Positions 12,476 to 22,455 of a DNA stretch of 64,000 nt are shown here, in pieces. Within the stretch, counting starts at the first letter, position 1. The number at the start of each line of letters is the position of its first letter. Source of the DNA: Lantana camara (Eukaryota; Streptophyta; Magnoliopsida; Lamiales; Verbenaceae); contig CM074864.1 in the NCBI GenBank assembly GCA_037501455.1, positions 38,714,001 through 38,778,000 on the forward strand. Reading direction: 5' to 3'. Both the position numbers and the translations under genes were made by a program. The notes beneath the pieces were generated by a model. The model saw nothing but the letters and a program-made list of their open reading frames with translations, made no database searches and was not told the DNA's origin.

Positions 12476-12899
12476 TGTAGCACCCACACGTAGGGCCACA
12501 TCCCCCGCACCATAATCCGAACCCGAATACGAAATGGAACGTCCGCACCCGAATCCGAATCATAGCGAACGGGAGACCAAACACACACTCTAGGCTAGGC
12601 TTGGTTGTTGCTGAAATTACGTGAAGAATGAGGGAGGAGAAAAATGGTTCAGCCTTTAAGGCTGGACCGGTCGGTTCACGGGTTCGGTTCAAGGTTCCCG
12701 GTTCAAGTTGGTTCGGTTCAACAAATACAGGTTCAAATAAGGCCAACTCAAATTAGAACGAATAAATCGCATGCAACATTCATTCACATAATTCATATAA
12801 GTTCAAATAATTCAAAATAGTCCTATACAAATAATCTAAAACGCAAATAATATTAAATCACATAATTTACCTGTACCGACTGTGAGTCGGGGTGTTACA
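12476..12899 (-). mobile_element. Element E 5' LTR
   Basis: 424 bp, the direct repeat of 7348-7771 with two differences. It is followed on the right by the TSD GGAGC and the continuation of the A 5' LTR. Confidence 0.95.
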
Positions 12900-12904
12900 G
12901 GAGC

Positions 12905-14043
12905 AGGCCCCGTGAGCTGTTTTCTTGTTTCTTTTGGTCGTCAAGTGAGGTTTAATTCTAGATACATAGAACCCGTATAACCCTATGTGAAGTTTTAAGC
13001 CAAAACCTATCTATATATCTATAGTTTTTCAAATGAGATTGGTTTTCAAATGATTAACCGAACTATTGAAGGAATTGATTGATTGATTGATTTGGCGAGT
13101 ATTGTATTGCACTGTGGGCCCGAGGGTAGTGGCTCGAGCCAACCGGGGAAGCACGGGCTGACGGGTAACTCGAGTGCTATCCTCACCAAATTGGGATGAT
13201 CCCTGAACCCCCTGGGAGATTAGGGGAGGAAGGAGTTCCGGGCTTAGGGATTCATGTACCCTCTGGCCAGATTGATTGGATGGTGGGTCCTTGCAATCCC
13301 ACCATCACCCGGAGGAAGAAGGCGTTATTGAAATTGCTAATTGTGAACTGTAATGAACTGCATGATCACCTAACTATTGAATAATTGATTGATTGATTGT
13401 ACACAATCGGAGTAAGGTTGGAAAATTTCCCTCACTCGCCGGGCCACAAATTGATTGTATTGAATTGATTAAATTGATAAATTGACTTAGTTGTAACCTC
13501 GGGCGATTTTATCTTTTACTTTTCTAAATTGTATTGTTATTTTCCAAAATTATTACCCGAGATTATAACTTGCATGTATGTGCGCTTATATTTATTTATA
13601 CCCCCTCACTCAGTCCGTTTTGGAATGACACCTCAACTTTTTAGCTTTTGCAGGTGCGTGCTAGGCGGGAATTAGAGTCAAGTGTGTCTTTAATTCGGGT
13701 CTAGCACACTTCATCTCACATTTTGTTCATGTATTGGTACTTTATTTATTTTGTAGCATGCCTTGTTACTTGTGTTGGAGATGATATTGTATTGATATAT
13801 AATGTTGGTACCTATTAGTAGATATGTAAATATGGTACCTATAAGTATTGAATGAAATATTACTTCCGCTTTTATTACTCTGAATTTATTGTTTGGTTTG
13901 GGGTTAGTCCCGCCTAGCCTTGTGTCGTTTTTTTTATTGTCTCCCGTTCGCTATAGTGTTGGTTCATGTATGGATTACCCATTTCATATGTGGATTGAGA
14001 CTATAGTGCGGGGGATGTGGTGCCTAGCGTTCCGGGTGTTACA
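12905..14043 (+). mobile_element. Element A 5' LTR, second part
   Basis: It resumes exactly where the LTR was broken by E and matches the A 3' LTR at about 58027-59164. It contains the GC-rich block (13116-13322) and ends CCGGGTGTTACA, followed by a PBS. Its last 953 bases (from TTTGGCGAG at 13091) are the part repeated in every tandem unit. Confidence 0.9.
13116..13322 (+). repeat. Conserved GC-rich LTR block (copy in LTR A)
   Basis: From GGGCCCGAGGGTAGTGG to CACCCGGAGGAAGAAGG. The same motif order occurs in LTRs B, C, D and F. It lies about 720 bp before the LTR end. It is repeated in every A unit and in the 3' LTR (58237-58443). Confidence 0.7.
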
Positions 14044-14051
14044 TCCTACGG

Positions 14052-14063
14052 TGGTATCAGAGC
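14052..14063 (+). other. Primer binding site, unit 1 of element A
   Basis: TGGTATCAGAGC starts 8 bp after the LTR end at 14043 and is complementary to the initiator tRNA-Met 3' end. The next 240 bp are an AT-rich leader ending in TGATTTCAGG just before the gag ATG. Confidence 0.92.
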
Positions 14064-14305
14064 CCGGTTGCAAAACCGGGTCTCTAGTGTCGTGTCTTGT
14101 GAGTCTAGGTCGCACGGCATAGGAACTAATTGTCAATTTGAGAGTCTTGCATTGTTATTTGACATATTTGAACCTACTTGAATTATTTGAACTTACTTGA
14201 ATTCGGTGAATTGTTTGAATTTTATAACTTATGTGCGATTTGTGAATTATTTGCACACATTTGCACCTACTAATTAAACATGCATAATAGTGCCTTGATT
14301 TCAGG

Positions 14306-17116
14306 ATGGCTCGCGATAGACATCATCGTGATCGTTCTCCTAGACATCGACATCGTCGTCATCATCATCGTGAGAGATCACCACCTCCTCCTCCACCCCC
14401 TCAGGCTCAGCCACAGGACTTCATGAATGCAGTGGTGGGTCTTATTGATCAGAGAGTCCGAGATTATGTTCCTCCAGCACCACCAATTCCACCACCACAG
14501 CCGGGAGGCCAGATTTCATTAGCTTTCAGGGAGTTCCAGAACCAGCATCCTCCTAAGTTTTATAAAGGGAATGATATTCAGGCAGAGCAGTGGCTGACGG
14601 AAATTGAGAGGATATGGGAGCTTATCCCGTGTGAGTCCCAGGAGAAGGCCTGATGTACTATTTCTTTGATTCAGGGCGAGGCATATTCATGGTGGGAGAG
14701 TGCCCGGATTGTGTTAGATGCTACAGGCGAGGAAGTGAATTGGGAAGTTTTCGTCAGGGAGTTCAAGAATAAGTTTATTCCTCCACCTTCTCGCATTCGA
14801 AGATTGAGGGAATTCATAGAATTGAAGCAAGGAAGCAGGTCAGTTTCAGAGTATATCGCCGAGTTTAAGAGATTGTCCCGCTATGCTTTTAATATAGCGA
14901 GTGACGATTTCCATAAGGTGATACAGTTTGTTCAGGGCCTTAGACCGGATATCCAGATGGCGATTGAGGCGGTCAACACGTACACGTGGGTGAAGGCCAC
15001 CAAGAAGGCATTGTTGGTTGAGGATTCGGTGAATGCGAGGCGGTCTACTTATCGTTCAGGTTTAGGTTCGAGCTCAGGGTCCGGATCGGGTTTCAGAGGT
15101 TCCGAATCGGGGTATAAGGGTTCAGGTTCGGGTTTTGCTTCAGGCAAGAGGCCGATGGTTTATTCTTCTCCACCACCAGCTCTGAAGGGCCCAGGGAAGA
15201 AGCCCCGACCAACAGGACCAGTGATTAGAGCGCCAGTTGCTCCAGCTTTGCCACCACCACCCGAGAGGCCTGCTTGTACCTTCTGTGGTCAGAGGACGCA
15301 CGTCTATGATAACTGCAGGAGGCGTCTGGGTTTATGTCTACTTTGTGGGAGCGACGAGCATATGGTAGATGGATGTCCAGATCGCAGGATGTCACCACCG
15401 GGAGCACAGAGACCACTGATCAGGGCTCGTGCTTATGCTTTGGACGGAGAGCAGCAGGATGCTGATATTGATCCAGCCGCGGTAGTTGAAGGTACCATTT
15501 GCATACATGGCACGAACATTCATACCTTGTTTGATCCGGGAGCTACTCACACCTTTCTTTCGAGTGCTATATCTGTTTCTTTACCTTTGCCTGTCACTCG
15601 CTCTTCTGCATGTTATGTGGTTAGTACTCAGTTTGGTGGTAGTTTAGAATCTGATCGAGTGTTCAGAGAGGTTCCGGTGAGTATCGAGGGTCAAGTTTTC
15701 TTGTCAGACTTCATTGAGCTGCCGATGACTTGCTATGGATCCATTTTGGGCATGGATTGGTTGTACAGACATTCTGCCACAGTTGATTGCAGGGCGAAGA
15801 AGGTTCGGTTGGGATCAGATTTGGTAGTGGGTTGGAGTTCCAAGACTGTGCCTCTACTTTCTTTCTCGGAAGCTCATAGGTTGGTTCGAGAGGGAGCCAC
15901 GGGTTTCATTGCTTATATTCTCAACAAACCCAAGGATCAAAGTAAGCTGGAAGAAACGGAAGTAGTGAAGGAGTTTCCCGAGGTCTTTCCTGAGGAATTG
16001 GATACGTTACCTCCAGAACAGGAAATTGAGTTTGTGATCGACTTGTACCCTAATGCAGAGCCGTACTCCAAGACTCCGTATCGTATGGCACCGGCCAAGT
16101 TGAAAGAGTTGAAGACTCAACTTGATGCGTTGTTGGAGATTGGGTACATTAGACAGAGTTCTTCTCCCTGGGGTGCACCAGTTTTGTTCGTAAAGAAGAA
16201 GGACGGGACTTTGAGAATGTGTATAGACTATAGGGAGTTGAACCGGATGACGAACAAGAATAAGTATCCTCTTCCACATATCGAGGATTTGTTTGACATA
16301 CTTCAGGGATCTAAAGTCTACTCGAAATTGGATTTGAGACAAGGATACTACCAGCTGCGAATCCGAGCAGAGGATATTTCTAAGACAGGATTTAATACTC
16401 GGTATGGGCATTATGAGTTCGTAGTGATGCCGTTTGGTTTGACTAATGCCCCAGCAGCTTTTATGGATATGATGCACAGGATTTTTAGGCCTTTTCTAGA
16501 TAAGTTTGTGGTTATCTTTATTGATGATATCCTGGTTTTCTCTAAGTCTGTCAAGGAGCATGCAAGACACCTTCAGTTGGTATTGAGGACTTTGAAGGAG
16601 CATCAGTTATTTGCCAAATTCACTAAGTGTGAGTTTTGGATTGACAGGGTGTCATTCTTGGGTCACGTGATTTCAGGCAATGGTTTGGAGGTCGATCCTT
16701 CGAAGATTGAGTCGGTTTTGAAGTGGGAGAAACCTAAGAATGCCTCGGAGATCAGGAGTTTCTTGGGATTCGCAGGTTATTACCGGAGGTTTGTTGAGGA
16801 TTTCTCCAAGCTAGCAGCTCCTTTAACCCGGTTGACGAAGAAGAATGTGAAATTCTATTGGGATGAAGATTGTGAGAGGAGTTTCACTTTCTTGAAAGAA
16901 AAGTTAGTTTCTGCTCCAGTGTTAGCCCTTCCGGAAGGTTCTGAAGGAAATGCTGTTTATACGGATGCTTCTAAGGAAGGCTTGGGATGTGTGTTTGAAA
17001 CGAAGAAGACCGGTTTCATCGAACCCGAATGGACACTCCGGATCAGCTCTTGCCTTAGCTATCAATTTCTGAACTTCCACATCCGTATTCTGAGCCTCAA
17101 ACAACCTGTGCTTTAA
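14306..17116 (+). pseudogene. Unit 1 Gag-PR-RT with partial RNase H, one nonsense codon
   Basis: ATG at 14306 in the same frame as the intact copy in unit 2. TGA at 14651-14653 replaces the CGA codon of other units, splitting the frame after 115 codons. Downstream the frame is open to 17116. Gag begins with an Arg/His-rich stretch and polyproline, then the retrotransposon Gag region, a Ser/Gly-rich linker, two CX2CX4HX4C knuckles, DPGAT protease and RT with FIDD. RNase H ends at its first catalytic Asp region (TDASKEGLG). The last 40 or so codons are read through the inverted segment and are not RNase H. Confidence 0.9.
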
Positions 17117-17514
17117 ATCCGGCTGAACCGAAATTTTAGAAACTCGAGCCCTTAAAACAATTGGCTCGATTCCACTACTTTCACCCACTTCCAAGCTCGA
17201 TACACTAGCCTTCCTACTAAGTGCATCGGCGACCACATTGGCTTTGTCGGGATGGTACATAATCGTGCAATCATAATCTTCCAACCTTTCCATCCAACGC
17301 CGCTGCCTCATATTCAAATCCTTCTGAGTGAATAAATACTGGAGGCTTTTGTGGTCGGTGAAAATCTCGAAAGACACCCCGTACAAATAATGTCTCCACT
17401 TCCCAAGTGCAAAGACTATGGCGGCGAGTTCAAGATCATGTGTCGGATAATTCTTTTCATGCTCTTTCAACTTACGGGATGCGTAAGCAATTACCTTACC
17501 CTTCTGAGTCAACA
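16995..17514 (-). pseudogene. Inverted 520-bp RNase H/integrase fragment, unit 1
   Basis: The reverse complement of this segment corresponds to 55168-55687 of the intact pol in unit 6. The minus strand therefore reads the RNase H middle ([26 protein letters not shown]) and the linker to integrase, with no start codon of its own family. Its left edge joins RNase H in plus orientation and its right edge joins the LTR at TTTGGCG. Same edges in units 1-5. Confidence 0.92.
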
Positions 17515-17741
17515 TTTGGCGAGTATTGTATTGCACTGTGGGCCCGAGGGTAGTGGCTCGAGCCAACCGGGGAAGCACGGGCTGACGGGTAACTCGAGTG
17601 CTATCCTCACCAAATTGGGATGATCCCTGAACCCCCTGGGAGATTAGGGGAGGAAGGAGTTCCGGGCTTAGGGATTCATGTACCCTCTGGCCAGATTGAT
17701 TGGATGGTGGGTCCTTGCAATCCCACCATCACCCGGAGGAA

Positions 17742-17746
17742 GAAGG
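17742..17746. repeat. Target-site duplication of element D (left), GAAGG
   Basis: GAAGG precedes the D 5' LTR and follows the D 3' LTR at 28435-28439. The other units carry a single uninterrupted GAAGG at this place in the GC-rich block. Confidence 0.93.
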
Positions 17747-18890
17747 TGTAACAGCCCGACTCAGGGCCAAGTTGAGAAAGGAAAGTAAAGGGTAACTCAG
17801 GAAGCATTTATAATCTCGATCCTTAATAATTCACTTCATGCATTGCATTTTATGTGACTTATATGTTTTTATACGTTATAATTTAATTAAATGTTCGTCA
17901 ATTTAATTCTTTTCTCTATTTAATTTATACTTTGAAACTCCTTGCATAAAATCCTAGAATTCTAGTATTCATTCCTTTCTAGCACCAAAAACCCCTTCAT
18001 ATACTTCAAAACCCATTCCTACAGTTTTAGGTTGGAAATTACGAAAATACCCCTACAGCCCAAAAATATTCCTACATCTCTCGAAACACTTTCACTACCC
18101 AATATTTTAACCAAAAGAATCCTCACATTATTTCGAGAATCGTGATACTCTCCGTAAACCAAAATTCCCATCCTAACTCCCGTAGTATTAAAAACCGGCA
18201 AAAACCCTAGCTTATGATTCGATCATCAATAAATCCTTATTCATCTACCTTTTGATATTCAAAATTATAACCAAAACGACCCTCAAATTATTTCATGAAT
18301 TTTCATGCATTTACCAAAAACTCGATTTCACCCCTAGCATATTTATAAATATTTTCCTATTTAAAAATCATTATTTTATTTTAAAACAATTAGCTTTTGA
18401 TCAATAGTCGAAATTTTACTTAAAACGATCCTTGAATTTTCCTCTACATTATAGTGATTTTTCCAAACTCTAAACTTTATCATAGCTTTGTTTATATAAT
18501 TTTCTTATGATTTTCATCATCTTTAGTATTCATAATTTATAAACAAAAACTCCAAATATTTCATATTTATAATCAAAACGAAGCTCACTTTTCACTCATT
18601 CTACTATTAATTCACTACATCAAAATTTTATCCCTCGACTCTTGAATAAATTTTATATTATTTTTACATTTATTTTTAATCAAAATGACATCATCCATGA
18701 CCTCATGGTCTTCTAGAAGAATTAAATAAATGAACATAATTTCTCCACATTTCTTAATTAGTAACCTAGCATTTGTTCAATTATAATTTAACCACATCTC
18801 CAACTTAATTACCAAGCATTTGTTGAAATCTAAGACAACCACATCTCCCTTAAACTTTCATTTATTGCTTAGAAACCCCTCATGACTACC

Positions 18891-18898
18891 TATAAATA
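18891..18898 (+). promoter_or_regulatory. Probable TATA box of the D 5' LTR
   Basis: TATAAATA is followed 25-45 bp downstream by a CA-rich, pyrimidine-rich stretch (CTCACATTCAACACAC), as expected for a pol II start. An identical copy is in the 3' LTR at 26232-26239. Inference from position and motif only. Confidence 0.55.
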
Positions 18899-20111
18899 CC
18901 CCCCTTGAGCCTCATTTATACCTCACATTCAACACACAAAAATCACTCTCTCCCTCCCCTCATTCTCACGCCACTTTCCCTCTTCTCTCTCTAAGGTATG
19001 TTTTCTTCTATTATCTCATGTTTTATATGATGTTCTTAGTATAGAAATATTAGTAGCATGTCTAGAATTAATTAAATTATGCTTTAGGAATTTATTTTAT
19101 GAAATATGTGCATAATTGTTAGTTTAAATAACAATGTGTGTACATTATGGAATTTTATTTAATTATATGCATGAATTGTGATATGATATAATGTGATTAT
19201 GTATTTAAATGCTTATGATCTTGTTTGATTAAATTCATGCCAAGAATAATTTATTTAGAATTATTTTTCATGAAAAGTTCATATATTTTGCTATATTATG
19301 TTTTAATCTTATGTTATGAATATGAATGTGATAGAACATGTTACACACCCTCTTTGAATATTCAAATAAGCTCAAGAACATGTTCATAATGTTCTTGGAT
19401 GTGTGTGTGTGCATGTGTGTGCCGTGATCCATGTGTGTGTGTGTATGAATTTGATTTTGTGTTATAAAGTGTTCAATTCACATGAAATTGAATAGTAAAT
19501 GTTTTTAATAGTAATTTTGACTTTTTGGTCAACCAAAATACTTATAATTTCGAAATTATTACAAAAATAATTATAAAATAAGTTTTGGAATTTTTAAAGA
19601 AATATTTTTCCTAAATTTTTCCAAAAATCAATTAACTATGTAATATTTTTCAAAAGATAACCTACATTGTCAAATTAAACCTTGAATTTCATTTCAAACC
19701 TTATAATTAGAATTATAGTACGGTTGATAAATATTTGATTAGTTAAAGATCCCATAAACCCTAATTTGTTAATCAAATTCCCTTAAACGGGTAAAATTAG
19801 GGTTTACCGGGAAATCTTTAACGCATTACATAACGTGTATCCTCTCTAATTATTTCATTGTACTATTGTGTGTAATTAGTTAGTTAGGAACTAAGAACCT
19901 AGTTCTAAGCCAGTAGTAGTTATTACTTTCAGGCGAACATAGGATCGAAGAGTGGAATCCTCGCAATTCCACTTAAATCTCGGTACCGGTGAGGGTTTTA
20001 AATCTTTTCAACTGAAATCATGATAAAATACTTTACTTTATTTCTTGAATTTCTTTCAAGTTATCCTTCCCTTTATGGGAAAATAATTCTTGTTAATTAT
20101 GGAAAACATAC

Positions 20112-20151
20112 ATTTACCCGAAAAGTACTTAGTACTTTCTTACGGGTAAAT
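20112..20151. repeat. Nested palindrome in the D LTR
   Basis: Outer arms ATTTACCCG and CGGGTAAAT enclose inner arms AAAGTACT and AGTACTTT around a single T. It is repeated in the 3' LTR at about 27453-27492. It could fold as a hairpin in the LTR transcript. Confidence 0.8.
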
Positions 20152-20188
20152 ATTCTCGTCTTGCAAGCAAAATTATTGTTTTTCCTAT

Positions 20189-20392
20189 GGGCCCGGTGGT
20201 CTTGGTAGAAGTAGTAGTCCGGGAGGCACGGGCCGAGGTCTACTATTATACCAGCCGCCAACTAGATCTTGGTGATGGTCTAACTGGAGGTTAGTTATTC
20301 CACACCAAGTGACGGGAAAAGGTACGTCCCTCCCAAATTCATGTATATCGTCACTAGGGGTAGCTCCCTGAGGTGACACCGGAGGAAGAAGG
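20189..20392 (+). repeat. Conserved GC-rich LTR block (copy in LTR D)
   Basis: GGGCCCGGTGGTCTTGG through GGAGGCACGGGCCGAGG to CACCGGAGGAAGAAGG, the same motif order as in LTR A. It lies about 700 bp before the LTR end. Second copy at 27530-27733. Confidence 0.7.
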
Positions 20393-21100
20393 ATGGTATT
20401 GTATTGTTGTATTTCTTTTTACTGAGTAACGACATCTTGATCAATGTCGTTACGAATATTCTTGGTTTTTAAGGAGTTAAGGTTGGAGACGCCTAGCTTG
20501 CGGGCATCAAAATCATTTTCAAAACGGTTCATAAGTTTTCCAAAAAGTATAGCCTATATTCCCCCTACTCCTATTTCAAACTGATATGAACCGGATATTA
20601 TTGTCATATATTTATTTGTTACTATATAGTATATACATTTCAAACCAAGAGTTTCTTGGTCAAAACATTTCAAAAATCTTACTTATAATCCTAAATCCCA
20701 AACCCCCCGTCACTTAGTCATTTTGACTAACCCTCCTGTTCTTTCAATTCATGATTTCAGGAATCTATACAGCGACGCCTTAGAGGTATCTTGAAGCTTT
20801 AAGGTGTCACTTTCCAATCAATTAGAGTAATCACGAGTGCATGTACATCTTACAATAAGCACTCTTCTCTAAAGTCAGAACTTTTGCTGTAAACACTTAT
20901 CCAACTTAATAATATGTCCTTTGTTATGTATTGTCCCCTTTTATTTGCTCAAGTTTATTTTCCGTTGCATTTAAATTTCATACTCTGGTATTGTATAGTC
21001 TTGTCCGTTCGCCGGAGTATTTCTCGAGTGCTAGGTCTCACATCCACTCGGGGAGTACTACGGTGCGGGGTTGTAGTGTTAAGGGGCGCTACAGCTAAGG

Positions 21101-21112
21101 TGGTATCAGAGC
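21101..21112 (+). other. Element D primer binding site
   Basis: TGGTATCAGAGC begins 7 bp after the LTR end at 21093. Initiator tRNA-Met type. Confidence 0.93.
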
Positions 21113-21216
21113 ATCAGGTTTAGACAGAGAAAATTTAATTTAAACATTCGATAGAGAAAGTATTTCACTATAATTTCTTTGCTCTAATAATTTGTAAAGT
21201 GTTTTTCTAGAGTAAA

Positions 21217-21972
21217 ATGGCTGGCTACGGTGAGCTTCCACATTCTGATAACATCGAGTGGCTTGATCAATACGAGCCTCCTAGGACCTTAGTAGTTACT
21301 CGTAGTGGGGGTCCTAGATACTATCCTTGGCAGAGGATTAGGCAGCATAGTCAGGATTCACATCAGGAGGCCTTTCCCGGGTATGCCTACCCGAACAGAG
21401 CAGTTCACCTATTAGAGGCCGAGAGAGATGCCTACTTTTATGAGTATCAGAGGACCGGTGAGTATCGACTGGAGGCTGAGAGGAACCAAGAGATGGCTAG
21501 ACAGACAGCGGTGGATCGAGACCATGCTCGGGACCAGTTAGCCGCATCTCAGATCGCTATCTCCCAATTAGCATCACGAGTAGCCGAGCTCGAGGAGGAC
21601 GTGCTTAGTTTGACTCTGGATCGTGAGGCTTCTATAGTGATCCATGACCAGTACCGAGCCCAGATGAGGAGCCGTTTGGAGGACGCACTTCACCTGAATG
21701 ATACTCAGGTTATGGAACAGGTTCTGGAGATGCAGCCCGGATCCGCAGTAGCCCATTCTGGAGACAGTGAGGCTTCAGATGCTATAGCCCATTCTGATGA
21801 GGACGAGGAGGAGCCCCAGTAGGACGATGAGATTGGCGAGGATGTTGATGGACTACATGTTGTTCCGGAGGAGGAGGACAGTGTTGAGCCCAGCGAGGAG
21901 TGGAGTCCTATTAGGGTTCCAGATTCAGATGATACGGTCGACCTCGAGGCAGGCAGTGCTACAGAGGATTGA
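21217..21972 (+). pseudogene. Element D extra ORF upstream of gag, coiled-coil acidic protein, one in-frame TAG
   Basis: The frame from ATG at 21217 runs 201 codons to TAG at 21820-21822, then stays open in the same frame to TGA at 21970-21972 (251 sense or stop codons). No catalytic motif recognised. Residues about 65-155 are rich in Glu, Arg, Ala and Leu with heptad-like spacing (for example RVAELEEDVLSLTLDREA), suggesting a coiled coil. The C-terminal part is strongly acidic. An ORF between PBS and gag is known in Tat/Ogre and some other plant Ty3/gypsy elements, but is not typical of Tekay chromoviruses. Function unknown. Whether TAG is a mutation or a true end followed by a chance open frame is unclear, but the continuing acidic composition favours a mutation. 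The 483 bp to gag hold no gene. Confidence 0.6.
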
Positions 21973-22455
21973 GTTCAGATCGTGAGATACGAGGTACAGT
22001 ATGTAGGATAGTTATCCGGGGGTATGTATATAGCAGACAGTGGAGACACTCCCCATTTTTGCAGCAGTACATAGTAGCAGCAGCGGACAGTAGCAGCTTT
22101 GACTTACTAGGAGTGACGGTACTTGTAGGGTGTAACTCGAGGTAGATCGGGTCCACCCCCCTTTTCTTTTGCTTTTACTTTTGTAGCTCTTGAAGCATAC
22201 TAACCTTGATGCATATATATGACGCATTTTGATCATCTTGCACTGTTATTTCATGTTACTTTACATTTCTGCATCATGAGTCTTAGAGTCGCTTCAAGAT
22301 ACCAGCAGGACCGTGAGTATTAATGTTATTTCTTTCTGCACTCTATGTTTGATAATTGATGTTATTTGGTGATTGGTGTTCTGTGATGATCGTTGAAACA
22401 TTCTTAACCCTGCATGCATTATATTTCCTATATAATTGTGATTTCAGTATTCACA

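Larger units (their letters stand above)
7348..12899 (-). mobile_element. Element E: near-complete minus-strand Ty3/gypsy chromovirus
   Basis: A 5,552-bp element flanked by the TSD GGAGC (7343-7347 and 12900-12904), inserted in the A 5' LTR. It has two 424-bp LTRs with two differences seen by eye (at 7645 and about 7671 against 12773 and about 12800), a PBS, one long gag-pol frame and a PPT. LTRs are short compared with the 2-3 kb LTRs of the other families here. Its low LTR divergence makes it a fairly recent insertion, but three nonsense codons make its polyprotein inactive as it stands. Confidence 0.95.
13091..17514 (+). repeat. Tandem unit 1 of element A (4,424 bp)
   Basis: Starts at TTTGGCGAGTATTG inside the 5' LTR and ends where the same motif restarts at 17515. 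Contents: 953 bp of LTR, PBS, leader, gag-PR-RT-partial RNase H, 520-bp inverted RNase H/INT piece. The spacing of successive start motifs is 4,424, 4,423 or 4,424 bp once nested insertions are removed. Confidence 0.93.
17747..21093 (+). mobile_element. Element D 5' LTR
   Basis: 3,347 bp, TGTAACAGCCCG to GGGGCGCTACA, the same length as the 3' LTR. It contains a TATA box (18891), a GT-rich stretch (19396-19447), a nested palindrome (20112-20151) and the GC-rich block (20189-20392). No gene. Confidence 0.95.

Noticed and set aside
16007..16477. Repeated 156-codon minus-strand frame opposite RT in each unit
   Set aside because: It is the reverse complement of the RT coding region, is repeated only because RT is, and has no recognisable domain.
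16995..17514. Autointegration (element integrating into itself) as origin of the inversion
   Set aside because: Neither joint is at an LTR terminus (TGTAAC or TTACA) and no 5-bp duplication flanks the inverted piece.
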